The notes below the pieces were generated by a model. That model made no database searches. It saw only the letters and a list, made by a program, of their open reading frames with translations, and was not told the DNA's origin. Below, one piece after another: positions 41,301 through 51,924 of a stretch of 64,000 nt of DNA; positions within the stretch are counted from its first letter, which is position 1; the number at the start of each line of letters is the position of its first letter. The stretch lies in assembly GCA_032718865.1 (NCBI GenBank), contig JALUTQ010000027.1, positions 806,001 through 870,000 on the forward strand, given 5' to 3'. The position numbers were made by a program, and so were the translations under genes. This DNA comes from Tilletia caries. Taxonomy: Eukaryota; Basidiomycota; Exobasidiomycetes; Tilletiales; Tilletiaceae.

Positions 41301-43570
41301 GTCTTGGGGTGGACATGTCTTCGTTGGGTGTCAAGGACGGTGCCGTTGCGACATGCGAACAGCTCGAGCTGTCGCAAGTGCTGGGTCAATTCGCCACGGT
41401 GCTTCAAGGAGTCGTTGCTCCTACGACATCGGGACCTTTGACCTTCAGAAATCCGGAGTTGGTCGCCTTTATCGACGAGCTGCTTCGTGTTGCACGATCT
41501 GATGCATCCGACCCTGCGCCCGTCTGGTTGGCCAAGCTCAGCGTTGAGCAGGCACAAGCCGTCATCGAGGGATGCGCCATGTCGGTCGCGAAGGCTGCCC
41601 AGCCCGACGAGAGATCGTCTTCTTTCAAGAGAAGACGTCTCAGTGTTAGCTCTTCGAGCAGCTACTACTCAGATGCTGCTACGGACTCGGGCAGTCTAGG
41701 CAGCGTCGATACGGAAGCGACGAGCGTTGGGGAGGCTGAGGAAGAGCTTGGCGGTGGTGGTAGTGCCGACGTTGTCCAGGTTTCTGCATCTCCGGCTGTG
41801 CTCGCTCAGTGGTTGACGCTGCTCGGTGTGGCGGCAGAGTCACATGCTCATGTGGCTGTCAACAAGGGCTCGGACGAGAGGGCACTTTCATGGGATGTCC
41901 GGTTTGACTTCAAGACGGCTGCGAGGACTATCGCTGCGCCCGTACCGGAACTTTATGTCGATCCTCGTCACGATGGTTCGATCTACTGCCTGACCGTGCC
42001 GAACTGTGCTTTCATGGCACGACGTAGCGCAGGCCAAACGGGTTCGGACGTCGCATCCTTGCCGTACTTCACAGGCAACAGTGCCATGGGCAAGCAGGCG
42101 ATGGGCGTCTACCTGACGAACTACCAGCAGCGTATGGACACGATGGCCAACATCCTCTACTACCCTCAGAAGCCGCTTGCGACAACGCGTTCGATGGAGT
42201 TCTTGCGCTTCCGAGAGCTGCCAGCTGGACAAAATGCGATCATTGCTATCCTCTGTTACTCGGGCTACAACCAAGAAGATTCGGTCATCATGAACCAGTC
42301 TTCCATCGACCGCGGTCTCTTCCGGTCGCTGTACTACCGCACGTACTCCGACATGGAGAAGAAAGTCGGCTTGCAGATCATGGAGGAGTTCGAGAAGCCG
42401 ACGAGGGATTCGACCATTCGGATGAAGTTCGGATCGTACGATAAGCTCGACGAGGATGGTCTGATTGGACCTGGTCAGCCTGTGCGTGGTGATGATATCA
42501 TCATCGGCAAGACGAGCCCGCTTCCTCCGGACAGTGAGGAGCTCGGAATGCGTATCCAGAACCACACCAAGCGCGACGTGTCTACGCCTTTGAAGAGCAC
42601 GGAGCAAGGCAACATAGACCATGTGGTGATCACTACGAATCAAGAGGGCCACAAGTTCGTCAAGGTCCGCGTTCGCTCTACTCGTGTGCCGCAGGTCGGC
42701 GACAAGTTCGCCTCTCGACACGGTCAGAAAGGTACGGTTGGTATCACCTACCGAACGGAGGACATGCCGTTCACGAAGGATGGAGTGACTCCCGATATAA
42801 TTATCAACCCCCACGCCATTCCGTCACGTATGACGATCGGTCACTTGGTCGAGTGTCTGCTCAGCAAGGTTGCTACGCTTTCCGGACAGGAAGGCGATGC
42901 GACCCCTTTTACCGAGTTGACCGTCGAGGCTGTGTCGTCGATCTTGCGCGGGCTGGGCTACCAGAGTCGTGGACTGGAGGTCATGTACAACGGCCATACG
43001 GGCCAGAAGCTGAAAGCGCAGTGCTTCCTCGGTCCGACGTACTACCAGCGTCTGAAGCACATGGTCGACGACAAGATCCACTCGCGGGCGCGTGGGCCCG
43101 TGCAGATTTTGACGCGTCAGCCGGTCGAGGGCCGGAGTCGTGACGGTGGTCTTCGGTTTGGAGAGATGGAGCGTGATTGTATGATCTCGCACGGCATAGC
43201 TTCCTTCTTGAAGGAGCGGATGTTCGACGCTAGTGATGCGTACCGGCTTCATGTTTGTGACATCTGTGGTTTGACAGGTGAGTTGGCAAATTCTTGATAT
43301 CCGTCTTTCTTGTGGAGTTGTTGAACTGACCATTTCCCGACCACATCCAGCTATTGCGAATCTCAGCAAGGAGACGTTTGAATGTCGCTCTTGCAAGAAT
43401 CGCACTGCTATCTCCCAGGTGAGCTCCGTACAGCCCGCTGTCCTGGACCAGTCCCACAGTATTGATCTGACGCGGCCCCCCTCTCATTTCTACAGATCCA
43501 CATTCCATACGCGGCGAAGCTGCTTTTCCAGGAGCTCATGTCGATGGGCCTGGCTACCCGTCTATTCTGA
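38319..43570 (+). CDS. RPB2: RNA polymerase II second-largest subunit Rpb2, containing an in-frame intein
   Basis: Forms half of the Pol II active-centre cleft. Exons 38319-38876, 38964-39764, 39863-43277, 43351-43418 and 43496-43570 give 1,638 residues; removal of the 407-residue intein leaves 1,231, matching the usual Rpb2 length (yeast 1,224). Landmarks: [91 protein letters not shown], then NTYQ interrupted by the intein and resumed at [12 protein letters not shown], the hybrid-binding RQKGTVG-type loop ([13 protein letters not shown]), and a C-terminal zinc site CDICGLT...CRSCKN ending [12 protein letters not shown]. Without protein splicing the polymerase could not assemble, since the insertion sits in an invariant block. 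All splice joins keep frame. Confidence 0.97.
40859..42079 (+). other. Intein within Rpb2 (407 residues, decayed homing endonuclease)
   Basis: Starts at Cys1 of [10 protein letters not shown] (block A) straight after ...SPRNTYQ and ends at Asn407 of YFTGN, with Ser+1 of SAMGKQAMG as the C-extein nucleophile. Block B is degenerate: CNGGHRW keeps the catalytic His70 but lacks the usual Thr three residues before. Block F is [11 protein letters not shown] with a following MARR; the residue before Asn407 is Gly rather than the common His. Residues about 95-250 fit the place of a LAGLIDADG endonuclease ([35 protein letters not shown]), but the acidic ADG residues are gone. Residues about 255-310 are a Ser/Glu/Gly low-complexity linker. 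GC content and codon use resemble the exteins, suggesting long residence. Confidence 0.93.
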
Positions 43571-44528
43571 AGGGGGGACGCAAATTCGAGAGAGGGGATA
43601 TACAAAAAAAAATCCGCGCCTGAGCAAACACGTCTCTGGGTTGCCCACATCACTCTGGATGGAGAAGCTGTACCTTCATCGTTTTCCGATCAATGCAATT
43701 TGCGTTTACACAAGAGATCTTCCTGGGGGGGCACATACGCGGATACGAGGACAATTATAGTACGAGGAAGAGGGTAAAAGGGGGGGGATTTGAGATTTCG
43801 TATCCACAATTCGGTGGCTGATGGCGGTACAGTTGACTCTTTACGGGGATGGCTTCAGCGGGTTGGGTTAGTTTTTTGTAGTGAGCAATACAAAAGAATG
43901 ACCACGGAATGGCAAAGACATGGTCATGACATGGCATAGAAGTTGCCAACAGATGGCAGAGCAATGGCCACGAGATGGCCACATCGAAGAAGAGTGAGTA
44001 AAGCTGTGGGTTAAGCAAGAAGCATCCCACAGTCCACCACCACCACAGCGGACAGCCCCACCTCCAGCTGCCAGCGGCAGCCAGCAACAACCAACGACTA
44101 TCGGGACCCTCGCCATCCTACTCCACAGCTTCAAGTAGGTCATGAGAGGTGAGAGAAAGACATGAGTTGAGAATTGAGAGGTGTACAGGCCAACAAAGCT
44201 GAAAATCTCTTGGTTGTGGCTTGCCGGGCTGTCCACAGCTCGTCGATGCAAGCAGGGATGTCTCGATCCGACAGACAATACCATGCGCCAGCTGTTGCCC
44301 TGCCTTCACAGTAAAGCCGGAAGAGGTGAGCATCGGACATTGAGCAACTATCAACGTGCAGGAGTCAGGACTGCAGATTGCAGCGCTCCCAAAGTTCAAT
44401 TGTTGTGCAGGTTTCTCATTGTGTCTCCCTCCATCCCTTCACAGCCGCTGCCAGAGTTGTTGACGACCGTCAACCCTCGACCAGTCAGGTCTCTACATCT
44501 ACAGAGCCTGCTGCCACAGCGATGTCTG

Positions 44529-45745
44529 ATGCGACTGCGCCTCCACCCCCCTCCAGCGGAAGGAGAAGCTTCAGCTGCTTTGGCAATTGCTGCTGCAAAT
44601 GCTGCGATTGCGTGGGAGGAGCAGCGAGCGCATCGCTCGCCCGCCGAAGACCCCCGTTTGCTCCCTGCGTTTGCGCTCCCTGCAGCTCTCGGCCAGAATG
44701 ATGAGGACTCGCAGTCTAATCACGAAGAGGAGCCGGCGGTCGACCCATTGTTGGTGGGAAGCAACTCACAGGAGCAAACCTCTCGCCACAACGACGGGGT
44801 CGTTGCGGAGACCGAGGGCAATTTGCCTTCTGTGCCTGAGGATGCTGCAGCAGTGTCATCTGACAGTCAGTATGAATGTATGATGATGCGTGACACGAAT
44901 CTTGCTTATCCTTCTGACTTTACATTTGGGCGGGTCCCTCTGGCGTCACGTCTTTGCGTTCTTGTTTTGTACAGGCTTGCAGGCAATCAACAATAACAAG
45001 AAGACTACACGCAAACGAGTGCGGGAAGAACAGGACTTGACTGATCGCCAACAGCGGAGCATCTGGCGTGAGTTTCCATTGATCATCTCGTGTGCCCTTG
45101 ATTCGTGTCTCTGTCAAGTTTCAAAAGCTGATAGTTATCACGTTTAACGATCTTGGTTCTGCAGTCAATATCAACAATGCTCACAGTCATGCAAAGAAGA
45201 ACTTTCAATACGAGAATAGAGGACAAGAGCGCGCTCGAGTGGCTGGAAGATCGACTTGGCGGCTTGTGGAAGCTGTGAGTAGTGTTAATCCATTGTCAGC
45301 CAAGATCAGAGTCCAAGGTTCACGTTGTCAGTTCATCGTTGACGATCCATCATTTGGTCTGCCTACTCGCATGCAGGGAGCAAAGTTATCTGGCAAGACG
45401 GGCATGGGTGTCATCATTGCCCTGGCTCATTTGGACAATGGAAAGCATACCATGCCTGACTACGTCTATGTGAGCGAGAACCTCTGCGACGCAGCGGCAC
45501 CAGAACTTCGGACAATGGCACAGTTGGTCAATAAGGAGTTCAAAACGGCTGTGCACCAGCACCGAGCGCTGCTTCACCAGCAGGCAGCAGCCAATGTTGA
45601 GGCCAACAAGAGATTGATTGCGGAGAAAGCAGCTCTGCAGGAGGAGGTCAACAGGCTCCGGTTGCAAATCGGAACGAGTACAGCAACTTATGCTCCTCTC
45701 GCATCTGACGCATCGTCCAGCCAAAGTGCTGCTGGCGCCGACTAG
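44529..45745 (+). CDS. KDZ-element accessory protein of unknown function
   Basis: Exons about 44529-44865, 44975-45067 and 45165-45745 join in frame (donors GTCAGT and GTGAGT, acceptors TACAG and GCAG); the true first exon may begin further upstream, as the frame is open to 44181. Residues about 1-110 are Ala/Glu/Ser-rich and acidic; the second exon is basic (KKTTRKRVREEQDL, a likely nuclear signal); the third carries a compact part (RFIVDDPSFGL-like pattern, MGVIIALAHLDNG, PDYVYVSENLCD) and ends in a coiled coil (residues about 275-315, VEANKRLIAEKAALQEEVNRL). I do not recognise the family. Its TAG stop (45743-45745) overlaps the stop of the convergent transposase gene inside the palindrome CTAG. 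Confidence 0.6.
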
Positions 45746-48700
45746 GATCGCATGCGACTGCGGTTCCATACGGACAAGAACACCCGCACCAATGCGACGG
45801 CATGTTCCTGTTTGCTGTACGAGACCGACTTCTTGATCCTGGCAAGTCCCGCGTTCCCACACTCGGCGGCGGAGGAGTATACGTGTTGGAGTTTGGGGTC
45901 GTTGCGCATGTATGTTGACAGACGACTAGCTACAGAACAATTCACATGACCCTTTTCATGCATCTGATCTACCACAAACAGTGTGTTTTGAAAGAAGTCA
46001 GGTTCTCGTTGTAGAGAATAGGGTCCCAGTTGGCATGCATAGTCGTAGACAACGACATTTGAAGGAGTCGGCCAGTGCGAGAATAGCGCGGAGAAGACAT
46101 CGTTGCGTCCCTCCGCTTGTGGGATCACATGGAATCCGACGCAGATACAGTGCGTACACCAGAGCGCCATGATCCCTCCCGTCCGCTGCCGTCTGACGTA
46201 CATGTCGTAGAACTTGCGACACTGAGTCACGTCATCTGCCGCACTCTCCATGATTGCCCGCTTTTCATTCTCCTTTCCGGTCTTTCCTTCGTCCAAGAAC
46301 GGGTAGACAGGCCGTGTACGGCACCTGGGAGCCCCGTATAGCGATCCGGTCTGTGTGTACTGTGTGGATGCTGAGAAGTCGTCGGCAGACGCGGGCGGGG
46401 TTGGTCGTGCGTACGGAACTGTCATCTGGTACGCAATGACATCTGCCGTTGATCCCATTAGGAGCTGTATGGACCTGAAGAGCGTGTGGTTGGCTGTCGT
46501 CATGCTGGGTGCAACAAATAGCAGCATGATATTGCCAAGGAAAGGAGATTGCCGTGCCAGAGTGGTCCCCACTCGCAAGAACCTGTCGTCGCCCGAGTCG
46601 AGTTCGTACGTGCTGAGTTCGATCAGTAGAGACTGGCAGAGGGGACGACAAAGCTGCAGGACACCATCGTTTGCCGCAAACTGTGCGATGGCATGCTGAA
46701 GTGCCGCTCGTATATCCGTATCCATCGTATCGGCCAAGCAGAGATCCAGCATGAGCTGTTTGAGACGTGTTGCCCACAATCGCATTGCATTTGGCATTGA
46801 CGCGGAAGAGGCTTCAAGTGCGGACGAGTAGCGTTGAATTGCTGCAAGCTGTTCGTCCTTATCGCCTTCGAGAGACTTGGCAAAGGCAAGAGCTGTGGTC
46901 CTGGTGAGAGAGTTGGGAAGAAAAGAGAGAATGGTTCCTGGACGTGCACGGGGATTGACATCGGTCCCTGTTCTGGTGGGTGGTGCAAGGTCAGCATGAC
47001 GAAGAGCAGCGCTGTATGCGAGCACGATACCGTCTGCGATGACTATAGACGGTGTCGGACCGCACTTTGAACAAGAGAGGGCGACGTCCAGCTGCTGGAG
47101 AGCGACGTATGCGAAGTATAGCTTGACGAACGTGCTGCGGGCAACGAACTTCTGTCCCATTCCGGGATCATGTTGCTCGTATGCATGCTGTGTTGTCGCC
47201 CAGAAGGCTGTCAACGGAATCGGTGACACGGAAAGCTGAGACGTGTAGCCGTTGAACAGTTCGTGAGAGACCATGATTCCATTGTTCCAATTGAATGTGC
47301 CGTACTCCGAGAGGTCTGGGCCGATGCTGCGCTTCTCTGAACCTCTCCGACAGTGACACTCTTGGGTCTCTACCATCTTCGAGACATAACCCGTGCTGTG
47401 GTATATCGAACAGGGTCGCAGTCGTATCGGCTTCGTTTTATCGCTGAGATTTCCGCAGTCACACCGAGCATGCGCGCCCAGTGGTAGGACATCGGGAAGG
47501 TCTCGGGCATGGAGAGGGCGAGGTTGTATTGGTTCAGTAGGAAGGCGGCAAAACGGCGGAGGTGGGATGGGTAGATGCGAACAGGGCTGTAGCTGCGTCG
47601 AAGAGCTTGACTCCTCTGCCATGTTGCTATCCGAATCATCTGCAGTGTGAAAAGCAGATGTACAGTACACAAAAAAAGGATCAGCGCTTATTTCCCTGTC
47701 GTGTAATGGCCACAGTCCACTCAAAGTGATGTGTGCACAGAGGTATCCGACTGTGCTCACCAGAAACGTTCTCAGCTCTCTCGTTCAGTTCCATCCGCTG
47801 TAATGTATCAAGCTCGAGCGTGTACGTCCAGAATTTGTGCGCTCTTTGCCGATGAATGCATGAGAGTGATGTTTGTGATCCACTTGGGCCAGTGCTTTTC
47901 ATGGGTCATATGACCCTGTTTTTGGGGCTTGGTCATATGACATGACTCTTATTGTGTGCGCACCTCAGAGGCTGGTCATATGACATGACCTGAATAGGAG
48001 TCATATGACTCTTATTTAAGTCATATTTTGGTCATATTCCTCAATGTCACAAAATGCCTTCCGAGGTTGGACTCTGGCGTTTAAAGGTTGCGACAACGCA
48101 CGAACATGTTGTTACATACTGTTATGCCACATGAGACAGTGCGGAAGTCGCAGAAGGTCAACTCTGTGCTAGAAATATCGGTTACAGAAGCTCTAGCTCG
48201 GGTTGAGATCAGAGAGTAAGTCTTAATTGGGTCATGATTAGGTCATAATTAAGAGTCATAATATCACAAAAAGAGTCTTATTATGACTAAATTGTGTGTT
48301 TGCAGGATTTCTGGTCATAATGTCATATATGACCAAAATTTCCAAAGTCTGGTCATATGATATGACCTCCAGGGCCACTCTTAGGCGGTGATCAGTTGCG
48401 GGCGCGCGCTCAAACACAGAGCGCGAGGCCCCTCGCGCTCGGCTCTGAAAATCTGCTTCTCAGAGCGCGCGCCCACAGCTGAACACACTCGCGCTGGGTA
48501 GTGCGTCTTGCCTATGTTTTTCCGACGCTCCACTTTCATTCAATTTTGATCACGGTCGTTTCAATTTCTCAATGATCATCTTCTGCGCTCGGTTCCTGCC
48601 TGGCTCTTTGTTTGCTACATTTGTTTCAGCACTAGTCTATGCATATGTATACGGTGTGCAAGCCATGGTCTCAAGCAGGTAAGCACATACTACACACACA

Positions 48701-48753
48701 ACAGGCTTATCGGCTACCAGCAAGGGCCCTGCCTATAGGGTGCCTATGCGCGT

Positions 48754-50151
48754 GTGCGCGTCAGCATTGCTAACTCAATCTTCAATGCGATTTTTTCTGG
48801 TTCCAGTGCATCGTCTCCGGCGCGCCGACAGCAGACAGCAGCAGCACGTCGCCGCCGCTTGTTGATCGTCCTCGCCGCCGCCACAAGCGCACTCTCTTTC
48901 TACGTGCGACGATACTACTGTAAGCGCAAGCGCAGTTCGAGCAGTAGAGGGATTCTCTTCGTTCGCAGGCTTCTGAAGGACGGAGTAGTCTGTCGCGACG
49001 TTCTCGGCATCAATCGAGGGGCATTTCTCGCCCTTGTTAAGGAACTTCGCGCTCGTACTCGGTTTGGAGACACGAGAAAGTTGTCAGCCCATCAGCACCT
49101 GGCTATTTTCCTGTACGCCTGTCGCTCGGGTGCAACATGCCGGCTACTGTCCCATACCTTTGGGCATGCGATGGCAACTGTGTCACTGTGCGTATCTTAT
49201 AGACTTAAATTGTGACTAAGGGACACTCTATTTGACCCAAAATTGCTTCACCCAATACCGTGCACTATAGGGCTATTCGTCGTACAATCCAGTGCCTCGT
49301 GGACCCGGCTATGTACAGCGTGTACGTGAAGATGCCGCTCGCGGATTCCCCCATGCCCGAACGTATTCGGAACGATCCTAAAGTCAAAAGTGCATTCAAG
49401 GACGTAGTCGGTGCCCTCGACGGGACGCACCTTCCCGCTCGTCCTCCCGCTTCCGAACGAGCCCGTTTCAGAGACAGGAAAGGCAACTTGTCTTTCAATG
49501 TCATGGCTGGCTGCTCGTTTGACCTGCTTTTTCCAGTTTGTGGTTGCAGGCTGGGAGGGGAGTGCCGGGGATGGCTACGTGCTGAAAAAGGCAATGGAAA
49601 CATCTGTCAAGATGCCTCAGGGTCGGACGTATCTGGGAGACGCGGGGTTCGGACTAAGCAAGACGGTGCTGGTGCCTTACCGAGGTACTAGGTACCACTT
49701 GAAAGAATGGGCGACTGGTAATGCCAGGTGAGGAGTTTAATTCCAGGACGCTCTATTCCCTTGTGTTTGATCTGACAACGACTCAATCTGCCTCAGACCT
49801 CGTACTGCCCAGGAACTTTACAATAGGCGGCATGCGGGTCTGCGCAGCGTGATCGAGAGGATCTTTGGGGTCATCAAGGAACGGTTCAAGGTCTTAGCCC
49901 TCGGGTCAGACTTCCCCCTGTGGGTTCAGGTTGCTCTCTTCCCGGCCCTGGCAGTAGTCCACAACTTCATCCGCCTTGTGGACCCTGAGGACATCATGTC
50001 CGACCGTGAGATCGACATCTGGCTGGAGAGACATGCAAGCCTCAGTCCTCCGAGCACTCAGAAACCACCCATCTTCAAGGACGACAAAGGGGCAGAGGCT
50101 GGTCGTACAATGAGGGCGAATCTCATGTGGACCGCTTACAATGGATCTTAA
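48754..50151 (+). CDS. PIF/Harbinger DDE transposase (HARBI1-like), one frameshift
   Basis: Cuts and joins transposon ends at TTA/TWA targets, aided by the Myb-like partner. Exons about 48754-49187, 49271-49727 and 49797-50151. The 5' end is uncertain: no ATG starts the frame, so an upstream exon probably joins near the acceptor-like TTCCAG at 48806. Motifs: LSAHQHLAIFLYACRSGAT (helix-turn-helix region), VVGALDGTHLP (first catalytic Asp), FRDRKGNLSFNVMAGCSFD, VVAGWEGSAGDG, YLGDAGFGLS (second Asp), SVIERIFGVIKERF (catalytic Glu). A one-base shift at the T-run 49528-49532 separates FDLLF from QFVVAGWEG. Apart from it the gene looks intact, so either the copy died recently or the sequence has an indel error. 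Confidence 0.88.
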
Positions 50152-50320
50152 TTGCAATCGAAGTGACCATCTGACATGTCTCACAACTACCCTTGCCTCT
50201 CCCCAGACTTGCTGTCTGACGTCTGGCACATTGTGTGTAGTATGTTCAAGAAAGAGAAGGGAGTGCATATTGATTGTTTTTGGAAGAGAGAGGGGTGGAA
50301 AGGGGGGGGGGAGGCTACAA

Positions 50321-51924
50321 TTATTTAGATGTAGAGGCTGCGTTACCAATGATCTCTCGCAGGAATGCAACCCGTGCTTCGTCAAGGTTGGCAAGCGCCC
50401 CCCCAGGTGGCGAGCAGAGCCGGAAGCTTGCTGACTTCGAAGGCGATGATACCGAGTTCTGACCCTGAGAAAGTGTCCTTATCACGCTGCATGAGAGCGG
50501 ACAGGGAAATAGTCGTAGCGTCCGCAGCACTTCGATCCGAGGCCATCTCCTGCTTGTCCATCTCCATCCTAGACTTCTCCAGCCTCACCAAGGCACCGAC
50601 GGACTTGCCGATGCTGGTGATTTCAGCCAAAGCCGAGGGCTTCTGTTTCTTGCGGCTTCCCTGAGAAGCCCCCAGCAGCGCCACGTTTCTTCTCCTTCTG
50701 TATTCAACAAACAACATTCAATTAGCACCAGGTCCCAGAAACGCTAAGCTGCACTAGCCTGAGCTGTGACAAGCACTGCCGCCTGTCCGCCTAAGCCCAA
50801 TAGAGCTCGGGTTCGAAGTGTCTCAGATTCTTATTGTACGTTCACTACTCACGGACTCTGTTTCAGATTCAGACCACTCTCCATCCAGAGGCGTGCCAGC
50901 ATCACTCCCAGCAGCCTCCTCGCCGTCGCTATCGTCGTCAATCGTTATGGGATTTCCCTTCGACGTGGAAGACGCTGCTGGTTTCGGAGGGGCGGTGGGA
51001 TCGAAGACGTAGTCGCCCGTTGCGGTGCACTCCGCGACGAAATCATCCATCCTGTCGTAATACCAAAGCGAAGTGCGCATCCATTTCTTGTATGCGGGTT
51101 TAGCCTGCAATTCAACGTAGAGTAGTGATGTTAGACAAGTTTGCTCGACTGCACCCGCTCTGTCTCCCAAACAGCCTGCAGCCGCAGCTCTGACACTCAG
51201 AGTCTAGATGTTCCTTTGATTTCAGTATCTCACCTTGATTAGGGCAGCCCACACGTCGGCGGGAGCCGTGACCAAGCTACTGTCATTGTCCCACCCGAAG
51301 CCAGATTGGCTGGCAAGGAATTTGACCTCCTTCCAGTTGGCTTTCATCTACAAAGGGAAAGCTCAAAGATCAGACTCAATAGTAGTGCGTCTTATGGACA
51401 AACGGGCACCTGACAAGGGAATAGAGACGAAACTCACGTTCTTAAAGTGGTCCTGTACGCGCGCAGATGTTTTAATTGCACCTGTGATCCTAATCAATTC
51501 TAGTGACGCAGCCGCTTTGTTGTAGGTCTGCACCTGTAGTCAATACGAAGTCGTTATGCAGCGGAAGGAGGGAGGATGTGTCAGAATTGATATATAGCCG
51601 CCAGTCGTAGAAGGGGTAGGCAGTAGACACTAGCCAGCTCACTTTACTCACTTTAAAACCGTTCTCAGACATCTCGTTAGCAGCCTTTGCATCCTCTAGG
51701 ATAGCCAAGAGACACTCGTCATCCTTATCATTCCAAACGCAGAGCTCCTTCTTGACTTTCGCGGGATCATCTGGAAGGGTGTCCTGTTTCTTTTTGCCTT
51801 TCTGCTGTGGAGCAGGAGTACCCGGATTGGTTTGCGTGGGAGGGGTCGCAGCGGGAGTAGAGGAGCCCACAGCCGCTGCAGGTCTGGCTGCAACCGGAGT
51901 TGAAGGAATCGAGATTGGAGACAT
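50321..51924 (-). CDS. Harbinger-associated Myb/SANT-like DNA-binding protein, one frameshift
   Basis: In PIF/Harbinger elements this second protein binds subterminal sites and brings the transposase to DNA and nucleus. Exons 51924-51652, 51533-51438, 51347-51234, 51104-50853 and 50697-50321, all GT-AG. A Pro/Ala/Ser leader with KGKKKQ is followed by the trihelix domain: CVWNDKDDECLLAILEDAK, ENGFK, then NKAAASLELI, HFKN, MKANWKEVKFLASQSGFGWD, VWAALIK, AKPAYKKWMRTSLWYYDRM. Asp/Glu/Ser-rich exon 4 end; the C-terminus is helical (EKSRMEMDKQEMASD) and should finish ALANLDEARVAFLREIIG after a frame change at the C-run 50398-50404. It converges on the transposase gene, leaving 169 bp between the stops. 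Confidence 0.85.

Noticed and set aside
40859..42079. The RPB2 insertion as an unspliced spliceosomal intron
   Set aside because: It does not start with GT nor end with AG at the junctions, has no stop in 407 codons, and carries ordered intein motifs.
50806..50830. tRNA B-box-like GGTTCGAAGTG inside the Harbinger
   Set aside because: No A box or acceptor-stem pairing at the right distance; it lies in an intron of the Myb-like gene.
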